From Pseudomonas sp. RIT623 (GTDB taxonomy: Bacteria > Pseudomonadota > Gammaproteobacteria > Pseudomonadales > Pseudomonadaceae): DNA of 64,000 nt. The notes beneath the pieces are model-generated. The model was not told where the DNA came from. It worked only from the letters and a program-made list of their open reading frames with translations, and ran no database searches. A program made the position numbers and the translations under genes. The stretch covers positions 1 to 64,000 of the forward strand of contig NZ_SOZA01000003.1 of the NCBI RefSeq assembly GCF_004519305.1, written 5' to 3'. Below, piece after piece: positions 25,781 to 33,751 of this stretch (position 1 is its first letter; each line of letters begins with the position of its first letter).

Positions 25781-25801
25781 CCACCTCGCCGGGCCATCCA
25801 T

Positions 25802-25836
25802 CGCGTCGCCTGCTTCGCCAGCAAGGCTGGTTCCTA
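25802..25836. repeat. REP-type element
   Basis: CGCGTCGCCTGCTTCGCCAG followed by CAAGGCTGGTTCCTAC is a copy of the REP unit in the leftward orientation, 20 bp after the alkB stop. It shares more than 30 positions with the copy at 61901-61934. Confidence 0.75.
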
Positions 25837-25908
25837 CGCGGCCGGGTTGGCCGAAACCGTCCATGGCAGCTATGCGCCTGGCTGATTTCGTCATGGGTGC
25901 CAGCCCAG

Positions 25909-26820
25909 CTATCGGAACCACTCGCGACGCTCGTCGAACGCCGCGCGAATCGCCGCGAGCATCACCTGCACCAAGGGGTCGCCCTCGGTATCGGCGTTGA
26001 CCGCCAACCATACCCGGCGGCGCATCGGCTCGCGGAACAACCCCGGCAATGCCAGCAAGCCACGGTCCAGGTGCCCGGCATAGTGCGGTAGCAAGCCCAC
26101 GCTGGCACTGCATTTGATCAACTGGCAGTACATCTCGTAATCCTGGATCTGCGTCACCCCGGCGCTACGGCTCTGCAGCAGAGCCTGCCAAGGCCTGAGC
26201 GCCTCGACGCCGACCTCCCCCTGCCACTGCACCAGCATGTAGTCCTGCAAGTCGGACAGGCTGCTCGGCCGATTCGCCTCGCGGGCGTAGCGCTTGGCGA
26301 TATGCGGTAGATAGTCCAGCGTGGCCAACGCCTCGGGCGCGCCACCCTGGGTGCTGCTAGGCGGTTGCAAGTCGCCCAGCCAGAGCGCAATGTCGGCACC
26401 TTGCCGCGGCACCTGACAGCCGTCGAGCGTGGCCACCTCCAGGCGCATGCCCGCATGCTGGCGCACAAAGTTGATCAGGTTGCGCCCCAGCAGGTCCTGC
26501 AACAGCGGCTCGGCCACCGCCAGGCGCACCCTGGCGCCCTCCTCCTCTGGCAACTGCACCGGCACCGCAGGCTCACGGGCCTGCAGCACCAGCAGCAAGC
26601 GTTCACCCTGCTGGCTGAGCATCGGGTTGTTGTTGCGGTTGACGAACAGGCTGTAGCCCAGGCGCGCTTCCAGCGCCGCCAGGCGTTTGCGCAACACCAC
26701 CGGTTTGAGGTTCAGCCGCCGCGCCGCCTGCATGAAACAGCCGCAACGGGCGGTGACCAGAAAACAGTTGAGGGTCTGTTCGTCCAGGGCCAACGGCACC
26801 TGGGAGCGAACGACAGGCAT
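25909..26820 (-). CDS. LysR-family regulator flanking the pdt-like operon
   Basis: The start at 26820 (MPVVRSQVPLAL) has GGAAA 7 bp upstream and gives 303 residues; longer in-frame starts to 26907 are weaker. The N-terminal HTH is a divergent LysR type (LDEQTLNCFLVTARCGCFMQAARRLNLKPVVLRKRLAALEARLGYSLF, about 11-58); the rest is a substrate-binding-like effector domain. It lies 99 bp after the PpiC-type gene on the same strand. P. aeruginosa has a LysR gene at the same end of its pdt locus, as I recall, so it may control this operon; that is inference. Confidence 0.88.
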   Translation of the reverse strand: MPVVRSQVPLALDEQTLNCFLVTARCGCFMQAARRLNLKPVVLRKRLAALEARLGYSLFVNRNNNPMLSQQGERLLLVLQAREPAVPVQLPEEEGARVRLAVAEPLLQDLLGRNLINFVRQHAGMRLEVATLDGCQVPRQGADIALWLGDLQPPSSTQGGAPEALATLDYLPHIAKRYAREANRPSSLSDLQDYMLVQWQGEVGVEALRPWQALLQSRSAGVTQIQDYEMYCQLIKCSASVGLLPHYAGHLDRGLLALPGLFREPMRRRVWLAVNADTEGDPLVQVMLAAIRAAFDERREWFR

Positions 26821-26919
26821 GGCAGTTTCCGGGGGTCGCCCCCGGGACAGATCGATCGGCATCCCTCGCCTCCCGCGGGCCCGCCTGGGCAGGCCCGATT
26901 CATCCATGGTTGTTGAGGT

Positions 26920-27870
26920 TCAGCGGCTGCTCTCGAGTACCTGGTTGAGCGCCGCGCCATCGATACTCAGGGTGGCGCTGTCGAACATGCCCTCGACATA
27001 GGCCTTGGCCACCTGTTCCTGGCGCTGGGCACGTAGCACCTGGCGCAGGCGCGGGGCGACCTCCTCGAGCGTCGCCGCACGCGCCGGCTGCTGCTCGACC
27101 AGCTTGATGATGTGATAGCCCGCCGCACTCTGCACCGGCTCGCTGACCGCGCCAACCTTGAGCCTGGGCACCACCCCACGCACCTCGGGCAACAATTGCG
27201 CCAAGGCTTGCAGGCCGGTGTCGCCGCCCTTGGTGGCAGTGCCGGCATCCTGCGAGTGCTCGCGGGCCAGCGCCGCGAAATCGGCATCGCTGGCCTGGGC
27301 CTGCTTGGCCAGGGCCTGGGCCTGCTTGCGCACCGCTTCGTCATCCCTGGGGTTCTCCAGGCGCAGGAAAATCTGGCTCAAGCGGTAGCGCACCGGCAAT
27401 TGCAGCCCGGCCTTGCCTGCCTCGTAGGCTTGCTTGAGTTCAGCCTCGCTAGGGTAGTCGTCGGGCACCTGGCTCACTGAGCTCAGGTAGTCGCGCAGCA
27501 CGATCTGCTCGGTGGCCGCGCGTGTCTGCGCCTGGATCTCGGGCCGTTGCAACCAGCCCTGGGCTTCGGCCTGCTGGTACAGGGCCTTTTCCGCCAGGCG
27601 CGCGCGGATCCACGCCTCCAGGGCCGGACGATCGCCACGCAGGTTGGCCCGGGCATCTTCGGGCAACTGGGCAATGAGCGCCTTGAGCTCACCGCTGCCG
27701 ACCATCTGCTGCCCCAGGCTGGCCAAGGCCGGGCCGGTATCGTTGGTGGCCTGCACGGACGTCGAGCGCGCCGCCGCCACCGGTTCAGCGCCCGGGCGCA
27801 AGGCCAGGGCGACCGCCACCGCGACCACGGCCAGCGCGCCAGCGCTGGCCCAGAAAGCGCGCGCCGTCAC
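26920..27870 (-). CDS. Membrane-anchored PpiC-type peptidyl-prolyl isomerase
   Basis: The 316-residue protein has an N-terminal anchor (about 5-25, FWASAGALAVVAVAVALAL), a SurA/PrsA-like helical chaperone part (about 45-150) and a parvulin domain (about 158-262, YRLSQIFLRLENPRDDEAVRKQAQALA, FAALAREHSQDAGTATKGGDTG, GAVSEPVQSAAGYHIIKLVE). It should act in the periplasm as a foldase for an exported or outer-membrane client. It is the last gene of the long leftward operon, overlapping the YbjN-domain gene by 4 bp, so its client is probably the TpsB or porin encoded upstream, or a missing secreted partner. Confidence 0.9.
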   Translation of the reverse strand: MTARAFWASAGALAVVAVAVALALRPGAEPVAAARSTSVQATNDTGPALASLGQQMVGSGELKALIAQLPEDARANLRGDRPALEAWIRARLAEKALYQQAEAQGWLQRPEIQAQTRAATEQIVLRDYLSSVSQVPDDYPSEAELKQAYEAGKAGLQLPVRYRLSQIFLRLENPRDDEAVRKQAQALAKQAQASDADFAALAREHSQDAGTATKGGDTGLQALAQLLPEVRGVVPRLKVGAVSEPVQSAAGYHIIKLVEQQPARAATLEEVAPRLRQVLRAQRQEQVAKAYVEGMFDSATLSIDGAALNQVLESSR

Positions 27871-28343
27871 GAGGCGCGCTCTTGGTCTGCGCCGACCTGG
27901 GCGGGCTGCTGGTCGGCGACGTTGCGGCTGTAGTCACGCAGGTAGACGATCAGTTCCTGCAGCAACCGGTCCCACAGCACCAGGCTGCCCAGCAGGTGCT
28001 GCTGGCTGACGCCGTCGGCGACCACCACGTCCTGCTCCATCACCAGGAACTCGCCCTGCACCGACAGGCGGGCGAAGCGACGGCTGGCGTTCCAGTGCTC
28101 GGCCAGGCCCGCCGGCAGCTCGCCCTGGATGCGTAGCGCGCAACTGAAGGTGAAGTCGAGGAACTCGCCCTCCTTGCCCACGGCACGGTTGCCGAAACGT
28201 ACGGCATAGCCTACGCCCTGGCTGGCGCTGAGCAGTTGCACCACGGCGTTCTGTTCGGTGCGATTGACCCGGCAGCCGGCGTCCTGCAGCAGCTGGGTCA
28301 GGGAGTCGGCGCTAACGGTTTCGATCAGGGTGACTGCGGTCAT
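27867..28343 (-). CDS. YbjN-domain protein
   Basis: The 158-residue protein fits the YbjN fold (type III chaperone-like): SADSLTQLLQDAGCRVNRTEQNAVVQLLS at the start, the LPAGLAEHWNASRRFARLSVQGEFLVMEQDVVVADGVSQQHL core (about 78-120) and LLGSLVLWDRLLQELIVYLRD at the end. There is no signal peptide. YbjN proteins act as regulators or small chaperones in envelope and motility processes; the role here is unknown. Its placement between a coiled-coil exported protein and PpiC suggests a cytoplasmic chaperone for an exported client. Confidence 0.8.
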   Translation of the reverse strand: MTAVTLIETVSADSLTQLLQDAGCRVNRTEQNAVVQLLSASQGVGYAVRFGNRAVGKEGEFLDFTFSCALRIQGELPAGLAEHWNASRRFARLSVQGEFLVMEQDVVVADGVSQQHLLGSLVLWDRLLQELIVYLRDYSRNVADQQPAQVGADQERAS

Positions 28344-28371
28344 GTGCTTACTTCCTTGCGTTGAGAAAACG

Positions 28372-29019
28372 TCACTGGGTCACGCCCGTGGGGGCGTCGA
28401 ACTGACTTTCGTAGAGTTTGTCGCCATAGGCCTGGGCGAGCTCCTCGAAGCGCACCCGGGCAGCGCCTGCGAACGGCTGGCGCATCTTCACCACATCGGC
28501 GATATCGACCTTCTCGTAGGCAGCCAGCATGTCCTTGGCCACCCCGTACATCTGCTGGTTGCGCGCCTGACACTGCTGCACCTGGCCATCGCGTTCGGCC
28601 AGTTGCGCCTGCAGGCCGACGCGCTCGCTCTCCTTGGCCCGGGCCATGCCCAGCAGCTCGTCGTAAGCCTGTTTGTACTTGTGCAGTTGCGCGCTGCTGC
28701 TGGCCACCAGGGCCTGGGCCTGACTGTGCACGGCCTGCTGCTGCCCGGCCAGTTGCTCGCTCTGGCCACGGGCCTTGGCCAACTGCGCGGTGAGCTCGCG
28801 CACCTGGCCCAGGGCGGCATCGCGCTGCTGCTCGGCGGCCTGGCGCGCGGCGCTGGCCTGGGCCTGTTCGCTCTGCAGTGCCTGGAGTTGCTGGGTGGTG
28901 CTGCGCAGCTGAGCGCGCAAGCGTTCCTCGAGGGTGTCGGCCGACACCGGGGCCGCCAGGCTTGCGCCCAGGGCCAGCACCAGCCAGGTACAGCGACGGC
29001 GGTAAGCTCCCTTGTTCAT
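28372..29019 (-). CDS. Exported coiled-coil protein
   Basis: The 215-residue product has a signal peptide (about 1-27, LVLALGASLAAPVSA) and then a long Ala/Gln/Glu-rich coiled coil (about 30-150, for example LRSTTQQLQALQSEQAQASA) followed by a globular tail (about 155-215, MYGVAKDMLAAYEKVDIADVVKM). It lacks enzymatic motifs. Such periplasmic coiled coils can be tethers or linkers between inner- and outer-membrane parts. It sits between the porin and the YbjN gene with short gaps of 15 and 28 bp. Confidence 0.75.
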   Translation of the reverse strand: MNKGAYRRRCTWLVLALGASLAAPVSADTLEERLRAQLRSTTQQLQALQSEQAQASAARQAAEQQRDAALGQVRELTAQLAKARGQSEQLAGQQQAVHSQAQALVASSSAQLHKYKQAYDELLGMARAKESERVGLQAQLAERDGQVQQCQARNQQMYGVAKDMLAAYEKVDIADVVKMRQPFAGAARVRFEELAQAYGDKLYESQFDAPTGVTQ

Positions 29020-29034
29020 GCCCGTGCTCCTTCC

Positions 29035-30732
29035 CTAGAAACGCGTGTTGACTTCAAGTTGTAGCACATCGATATCAAACGGCGCGCCGTAGACCGCCTC
29101 GCTGCTCAGCCAGCGCGCTGTAGCGTAGACGTTGTCGGCCAAGCCATAGTTGCCGCCGAGGAAATAACCCTTGGCGTTGGTGCCCCCCAGGTGGAAGCTG
29201 GAGTCGTTGAAACCATCCGGCAAGGCATCGGGCTCGATGCGCTTGTAACCGGCGAACAGGTTCCAGTCGCCCGCCTTGCGCATGTCCAGGGCGTTGCCCA
29301 GGGTGAACTGGAACATCCAGGCATCGCTGCCGCTCTTGATGTTGCCGTTTTCATCGACGTTGTTGGCCAGTTGGCCAGCCGAGCGCTTGCGCATTTCACC
29401 CTCGTCGTAGGCCAGGTTGTGGATGTAGTTGGCCTGGCTGCGCAGCTTGAAGTCATGCGGCAGGTCGCTGTCCCAGACCAGGTTCAGGTCGAGCAGTTCG
29501 AACTCCGAGGCGATGCCGACGAACTGCGGTTGCGCCGTGGCAGCCGGGTTGGCCGGGTTCGGCGTGATATCGCGCAGCAGGAACAGGGTATTGCCCTTCT
29601 GCATGAAGGTCGGACGGGTCTCGTCGGTGTCGCAGCCGGGCTGGCCATCCCAGGGCGCGCAAGGGCTTGAACGCTCGCCGACGATATCGTCGAAGCGGTA
29701 GTAGGCGGCCGCGCCCTTGAGCCGGTTGTGCTCGTTGATAGCCCACTTGGCGCCGAGCTGGGCGCCATACAGCCACTTGTTGTCGCTGTCTTCCTTGTCG
29801 AAACCGTTGCTGGTGGCGTTGTCGTCGCTGTACTGCACCGGGAACGCGCCGACGGTGCCGAACACGCTGAGGTCAGGGTTCACCGGCTGGTCGAAGATCG
29901 CCGCCAGGCCATCGAAGTTGAGGTCGTGGGAGTACAGGATATCGGTGGACATGAACGGGTTGGCGATGCGCCCGCCGGTGAGTGTCAGGTGCTCGCTGGG
30001 GCTCCAGCTGAGGTAACCCTGGTCGAGCCAGAGGTCTTTCTTGCCGAAGCCGCCACCGAGGTTCTGGGTGGTCGACACGGGGTTATTGTTGGAACCGGTG
30101 GCGATGCGAATGCCCGCCACCCAGTGCTCGGCCAGTTGCGCCTTGAGGCCGAAACGCGCGCGCAGGCGCAGGATGCTGTCGCGGTCCTCGCGGGTGTTGA
30201 GCAGTGGCGGCAGGCTCGAGCTGCTGTTGGGGTTGACGTCGTAGGGGCCCTTTTCGTTGAGTTTGGCGAAGTCGACGATCTCGTTGCTGTTGCTGTCGGC
30301 GTACGAGCGCGATTCACCGCGCAGGCGCAGGTCGCCGTCGAAGCTGATGCGCGAAGCCCAGTCAGGGAAGGTATTGGGCGCGGCCCACTGTTCCTGCTTG
30401 GCGGTGTTCAGCACCTCGGCCTTGATCTCGTCGCGGATCTGCTGGCGCACGATGGCCGGCACGTACTGCACCCGCACCTCGCCGTTGGCCGCCGGGGCCT
30501 GGGCGACGATTGGCGCGCTACTGGCGGCACGCGCCTGCTGGGCCTCGCGCTCGGCCTGGGCGATCAAGGCAGCGGCCTTATCCTGCTTGAGCACGCCCTG
30601 CTCCACCAACAGGCGAATCAGGTTGACGGTCGCGTTTTCCGACGGCGCGGCGTGGGCGACGGCCGGACCGACCGCGGTGGCGGCGGCCAGCAGGCCGAAC
30701 GCCAGGGTCAATCGGTTCACTGGGCACTTCAT
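29035..30732 (-). CDS. Putative outer membrane porin (Porin_5-like)
   Basis: The start at 30732 (MKCPVNRLTLAFGLL) follows AGGAG about 11 bp upstream. The 565-residue product has a signal peptide (about 1-28, AVAHA-AP), an N-terminal helical/coiled region (about 30-110, LIRLLVEQGVLKQDKAAALIAQAEREAQQ) and a large beta-barrel with DGDLRLRGESRSYAD, RLRARFGLKAQLAEHWVAGIRIATG and ending QLEVNTRF with the C-terminal Phe. The helical N-terminus before the barrel is typical of the putative porin family (DUF3573/Porin_5 type). A Cys pair in SPCAPWDGQPGCD may close a surface loop. It belongs to the pdt-like operon and may be a dedicated outer-membrane partner. Confidence 0.85.
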   Translation of the reverse strand: MKCPVNRLTLAFGLLAAATAVGPAVAHAAPSENATVNLIRLLVEQGVLKQDKAAALIAQAEREAQQARAASSAPIVAQAPAANGEVRVQYVPAIVRQQIRDEIKAEVLNTAKQEQWAAPNTFPDWASRISFDGDLRLRGESRSYADSNSNEIVDFAKLNEKGPYDVNPNSSSSLPPLLNTREDRDSILRLRARFGLKAQLAEHWVAGIRIATGSNNNPVSTTQNLGGGFGKKDLWLDQGYLSWSPSEHLTLTGGRIANPFMSTDILYSHDLNFDGLAAIFDQPVNPDLSVFGTVGAFPVQYSDDNATSNGFDKEDSDNKWLYGAQLGAKWAINEHNRLKGAAAYYRFDDIVGERSSPCAPWDGQPGCDTDETRPTFMQKGNTLFLLRDITPNPANPAATAQPQFVGIASEFELLDLNLVWDSDLPHDFKLRSQANYIHNLAYDEGEMRKRSAGQLANNVDENGNIKSGSDAWMFQFTLGNALDMRKAGDWNLFAGYKRIEPDALPDGFNDSSFHLGGTNAKGYFLGGNYGLADNVYATARWLSSEAVYGAPFDIDVLQLEVNTRF

Positions 30733-30770
30733 GGGTGTGCAACTCCTGTTGGTCTGTGCGGTTGCGTTAT

Positions 30771-31445
30771 TCATGGCCGGCGCCCCTGCAGGGCGATCTT
30801 CACCGGCAAGGTGAGGCTGGCGGGCGGACGTTGGTCGAGGGCGCGGGCGGCGCGCAGGGCGGCGAGCACCTGGGCATCGACCTCAGGCTCGCCACTGCCG
30901 CGCAGCAGCTCGACCCGGGTGATTTCCCCGGCGGCGCTGAGCCAGATCTCGGCCTGCAGGTTGAAAACGAGGTTGCGCAGCTCGGGGCTCTCGCGCAGCA
31001 AACGCTGGAAGGCGTAGGCCAGATACTGGCTGTAGGTGCCGCTGCCCAGGCCTGCGCCGCCACCGCCGGCCATGCCGCCACCCTTGCCGGCGCCGACGTT
31101 GAAACTGTCACTGCCGGCCTGCGCGTCACCGTCCATCTGCATGGGATCGGCCAGGTCCTGGGCCGGATCCGGCGCCTCTTCGGCCGGCTTGACCTCCTCG
31201 GCCTCCGGCACCGGTTGCGGCTCGACGATCTTTTCCTCCACCGGTGGCTCGGGCTCCTTCGGCGGCTCGGGCGGCGGCGGTGGTGGCGGTGGTGGCAGCG
31301 GGATGATCGCCGGCACCTTGGGCGCCTCGCGGCGCACCCCGGCCATGTCATTGGCCCACTGCCACAGCAACCAGGCCAGGCCGACACCAGCCACGGCGAG
31401 CACTGCCCAGGTCAGCAGGCGACGGGGATTGGCTTTAGCTTGCAT
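30771..31445 (-). CDS. TonB-like energy transducer
   Basis: From the ATG at 31445 the protein has 224 residues: a short cytoplasmic tail, one TM (about 11-29), a Pro-rich spacer (PPPPPPPPPEPPKEPEPPVEE, about 48-67 and on), a Gly-rich stretch (GAGKGGGMAGGGGAG) and a C-terminal TonB-like domain (about 140-224, LQAEIWLSAAGEITRVELLRGSGEPEVD). A GTG at 31457 that overlaps the exbD stop is an alternative start. With the ExbB and ExbD genes just upstream it forms a complete proton-driven transducer. Its outer-membrane target is not a classic TonB-dependent receptor, since none is encoded here. Confidence 0.88.
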   Translation of the reverse strand: MQAKANPRRLLTWAVLAVAGVGLAWLLWQWANDMAGVRREAPKVPAIIPLPPPPPPPPPEPPKEPEPPVEEKIVEPQPVPEAEEVKPAEEAPDPAQDLADPMQMDGDAQAGSDSFNVGAGKGGGMAGGGGAGLGSGTYSQYLAYAFQRLLRESPELRNLVFNLQAEIWLSAAGEITRVELLRGSGEPEVDAQVLAALRAARALDQRPPASLTLPVKIALQGRRP

Positions 31446-31453
31446 ACCCGCCC

Positions 31454-31879
31454 TCACCCCTGGTTCGGCTTGCCGGTCACCAGCCCGACCTGGGCCAGTT
31501 CGAGGCGACGCAACAGGTCGAGCACCTCGACCACCTTCTGGTACTGCACCCCGGCGTCACCGCGCACGATCAACGGGAAGTCCGGATTACGCGCCTTCTC
31601 GCTGCGCAGGCGGTCCTCGAGCTCCTGCAAGGTCACTGGGTAGGCGTCGAGGAACACCTGGCCTGCGTCGTTGATCGAGATCGCCTTGGTCTTGGGCTGG
31701 GCCAGCGACACCGAGGCGCTGGCCTTGGGCAACTGCACCTGGATCCCCGAGACCTGCGCGGTGGCGGTGAGGATGAACATCACCAGCACCACCATGAGCA
31801 CATCCACCAGCGGGGTGATGTTGATGCTGTCCACGGCCGCGTCGGCGTCGTCGTCATGGGCGTTGTTCACGGATGCCAT
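31454..31879 (-). CDS. ExbD-type biopolymer transport protein
   Basis: The ATG at 31879 (MASVNNAHDD) has GAGGG upstream and gives 141 residues; a longer frame to 31963 overlaps exbB and is not needed. The single TM (about 20-42) contains the essential Asp in INITPLVDVLMVVLVMF. The periplasmic part (KTKAISINDAGQVFLDAY, FPLIVRGDAGVQYQKVVEVLDLLR) is the ExbD/TolR domain. It pairs with the ExbB fusion 10 bp upstream and the TonB-like gene 8 bp downstream. Confidence 0.93.
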   Translation of the reverse strand: MASVNNAHDDDADAAVDSINITPLVDVLMVVLVMFILTATAQVSGIQVQLPKASASVSLAQPKTKAISINDAGQVFLDAYPVTLQELEDRLRSEKARNPDFPLIVRGDAGVQYQKVVEVLDLLRRLELAQVGLVTGKPNQG

Positions 31880-31889
31880 GGCTGCGCCC

Positions 31890-33695
31890 TCACGCTGGAA
31901 CCGACGGGCTGACGCCACGCGCGCTGCTGCGCTGCGCGGCTTCGCCTGCCTGACCCTGGCCATGTAGCTCGGCCAGGCGGGTGATGAACTCGTCGACGAA
32001 CACCCGCATGTCAGCGCTGACTTCGCGGTTGCGGGTGGTCAGGCGGTTGTAGCCGAACAGCGCCGGGATGGCGACGAACAGGCCCATGGCAGTGGCCAGC
32101 AGCGCGGCGGCCATGCCTGGGGCAATGGCGTTGATGTTGACGTCACCGGCCATGGCGGTGCCGAGGAACACCACCATGATCCCCAGCACGGTACCAAGCA
32201 GGCCGATGTACGGGCCGCCGGCAATGGCGTTGGACAGGCTCGACAGCTTCGCCGACAGCGCCTGGTTCTCCCGGGTGCGCACGCCGTCCATGGAGCAGCG
32301 GATCGCCTCGATGGTGGCCGCCGACACCTCGGTGGTGTCGGCGCCCTGGGCGCGGCGGGTACGAATTTCCTGCACGGCCACCAGGTACAGGCGCCACAGC
32401 GAGGAGTCATGCAGGCGCGCTTGCAGGTCGCGATCGTCGGCGAACTGCTCCAGGCGCGTGCCGACCGTGGCGAACTGCTCACGGAACTGCGCGTTGGCCG
32501 CCGTGACGCGGTTCAGTGTGCGCTGCTTGCGCAGCATGATCACCCACGACTGCACCATCATCAGCACCAGAATGGCGATGATCACCCAGGCATCAACCGG
32601 CACCGCCTTGAGCAGGAAGCCCAGGCCGCCGAAGCCGAAGCCCGACTGTTCCTCGTCGACGCCGTACACCACTAGCCGCGACTCGGCGCCCTGGGCCAGC
32701 ACATCGGCCTGCAGGCTGGCCAGGGTGCGGGCGACACGAGAGAGGCGCAGCTCATCCAGGGCGCCGACGAAGGGCGCATAGGAGCTGGCGGCCTCGCCCT
32801 CGGCTGGCGGCAGGTCGCCGCCGATACCGATTGCCCCACTGAAGGCCGCAGGGCTGGCCGCCAGGCGTGCGACAGGCTGGCCCTCGACCAGCACGCTCAG
32901 GTTGCCGCCCTCGCCCACCAGTGCCAGGTGTTGCCATTGCCCGGCGCTGAGCGCCTGGTTGGCATTGGCACGCTGGCCGTCGACCTCGACGAAAGGCACG
33001 CCCTGGGCCAGGCCCAGCAGCAGGCCATGCCCGGCCTCGCGCCGGGCCAGCAACAGTTGCTCGCCCAACGCCTGGTCCTGGCGCACCCAGGTGCTGAAGG
33101 TGAAGGCCGCGCCGGCCGGCAGCTGCAGCGCAGCGCTGGCCGGCAACTGCAAGGCCTGGCCGCCGAGCTGGATGGCCCGGCCAATCACGCCATCGACGCT
33201 GACCGTCGGCCCTTGCAGCGGATTGCCGTAAGGGCTGGCATCGCGCGGCGTGGCGCCGTCGAAGTGGTACAGCGCGGTGTAGTCGGCGTCGAAGCTCGGC
33301 TGGCCAGCGGCGGCCTGGGCCTTGGGGTTGCCGTAGTACATCCACAGCTCCTGGCGCTGCCCAGCCTCGATGCGCGGCACGTCCACCCAGATCAGCGCCA
33401 TGCCCATCAGCGGGTCGAACTGCTCGACGTGGTGGTTGAGCACGGTCTTGTCGTCGGCACTGACGAAGCGGATATCAGCGCCGGTCTCGCTGACGCCGTC
33501 GAAGCTGAAATTGCCGGTGTGCAGGCGCACCAGCAGCGCCGTGCGGCCCAGCGCCTGGGTCAGGTCGGCGCCTTGCGCCGTGGTGTCCACGGCAATCTGC
33601 TTGCGGTACATCCAGTCGTCCTGCCACCAGGCGCTGGCGCTGCCTGGCAGGGCGAAGCCCAGGCACAGCAGCAAGGTCAAGATCAGGCGTTGCAT
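31890..33695 (-). CDS. DUF2341/LamG-ExbB fusion, proton channel subunit
   Basis: The 601-residue protein is about three times the size of ExbB. It has a signal peptide (1-22, LPGSASA-WW), a DUF2341-type domain (about 25-150, WWQDDWMYRKQIAVDTT, ELWMYYGNPKA), a LamG/concanavalin-like domain (about 150-335, ALYHFDGATPRDASPYGN, FTFSTWVRQ, GALDELRLSRVART), a TM (about 362-385) and a MotA/TolQ/ExbB channel domain (about 385-580, GGPYIGLLGTVLGIMVVFLG, AIAPGMAAALLATAMGLFVAIPALFGYN). The periplasmic lectin-like part suggests that the motor senses or binds glycan or an exported protein. It is the second gene after the TpsB transporter in the operon. Confidence 0.9.
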   Translation of the reverse strand: MQRLILTLLLCLGFALPGSASAWWQDDWMYRKQIAVDTTAQGADLTQALGRTALLVRLHTGNFSFDGVSETGADIRFVSADDKTVLNHHVEQFDPLMGMALIWVDVPRIEAGQRQELWMYYGNPKAQAAAGQPSFDADYTALYHFDGATPRDASPYGNPLQGPTVSVDGVIGRAIQLGGQALQLPASAALQLPAGAAFTFSTWVRQDQALGEQLLLARREAGHGLLLGLAQGVPFVEVDGQRANANQALSAGQWQHLALVGEGGNLSVLVEGQPVARLAASPAAFSGAIGIGGDLPPAEGEAASSYAPFVGALDELRLSRVARTLASLQADVLAQGAESRLVVYGVDEEQSGFGFGGLGFLLKAVPVDAWVIIAILVLMMVQSWVIMLRKQRTLNRVTAANAQFREQFATVGTRLEQFADDRDLQARLHDSSLWRLYLVAVQEIRTRRAQGADTTEVSAATIEAIRCSMDGVRTRENQALSAKLSSLSNAIAGGPYIGLLGTVLGIMVVFLGTAMAGDVNINAIAPGMAAALLATAMGLFVAIPALFGYNRLTTRNREVSADMRVFVDEFITRLAELHGQGQAGEAAQRSSARGVSPSVPA

Positions 33696-33751
33696 GAGAG
33701 GTCTCCAGGTCGATGCCGGTCAGAAGGTTGCAAGCTCACTAGGTCGAAAGC

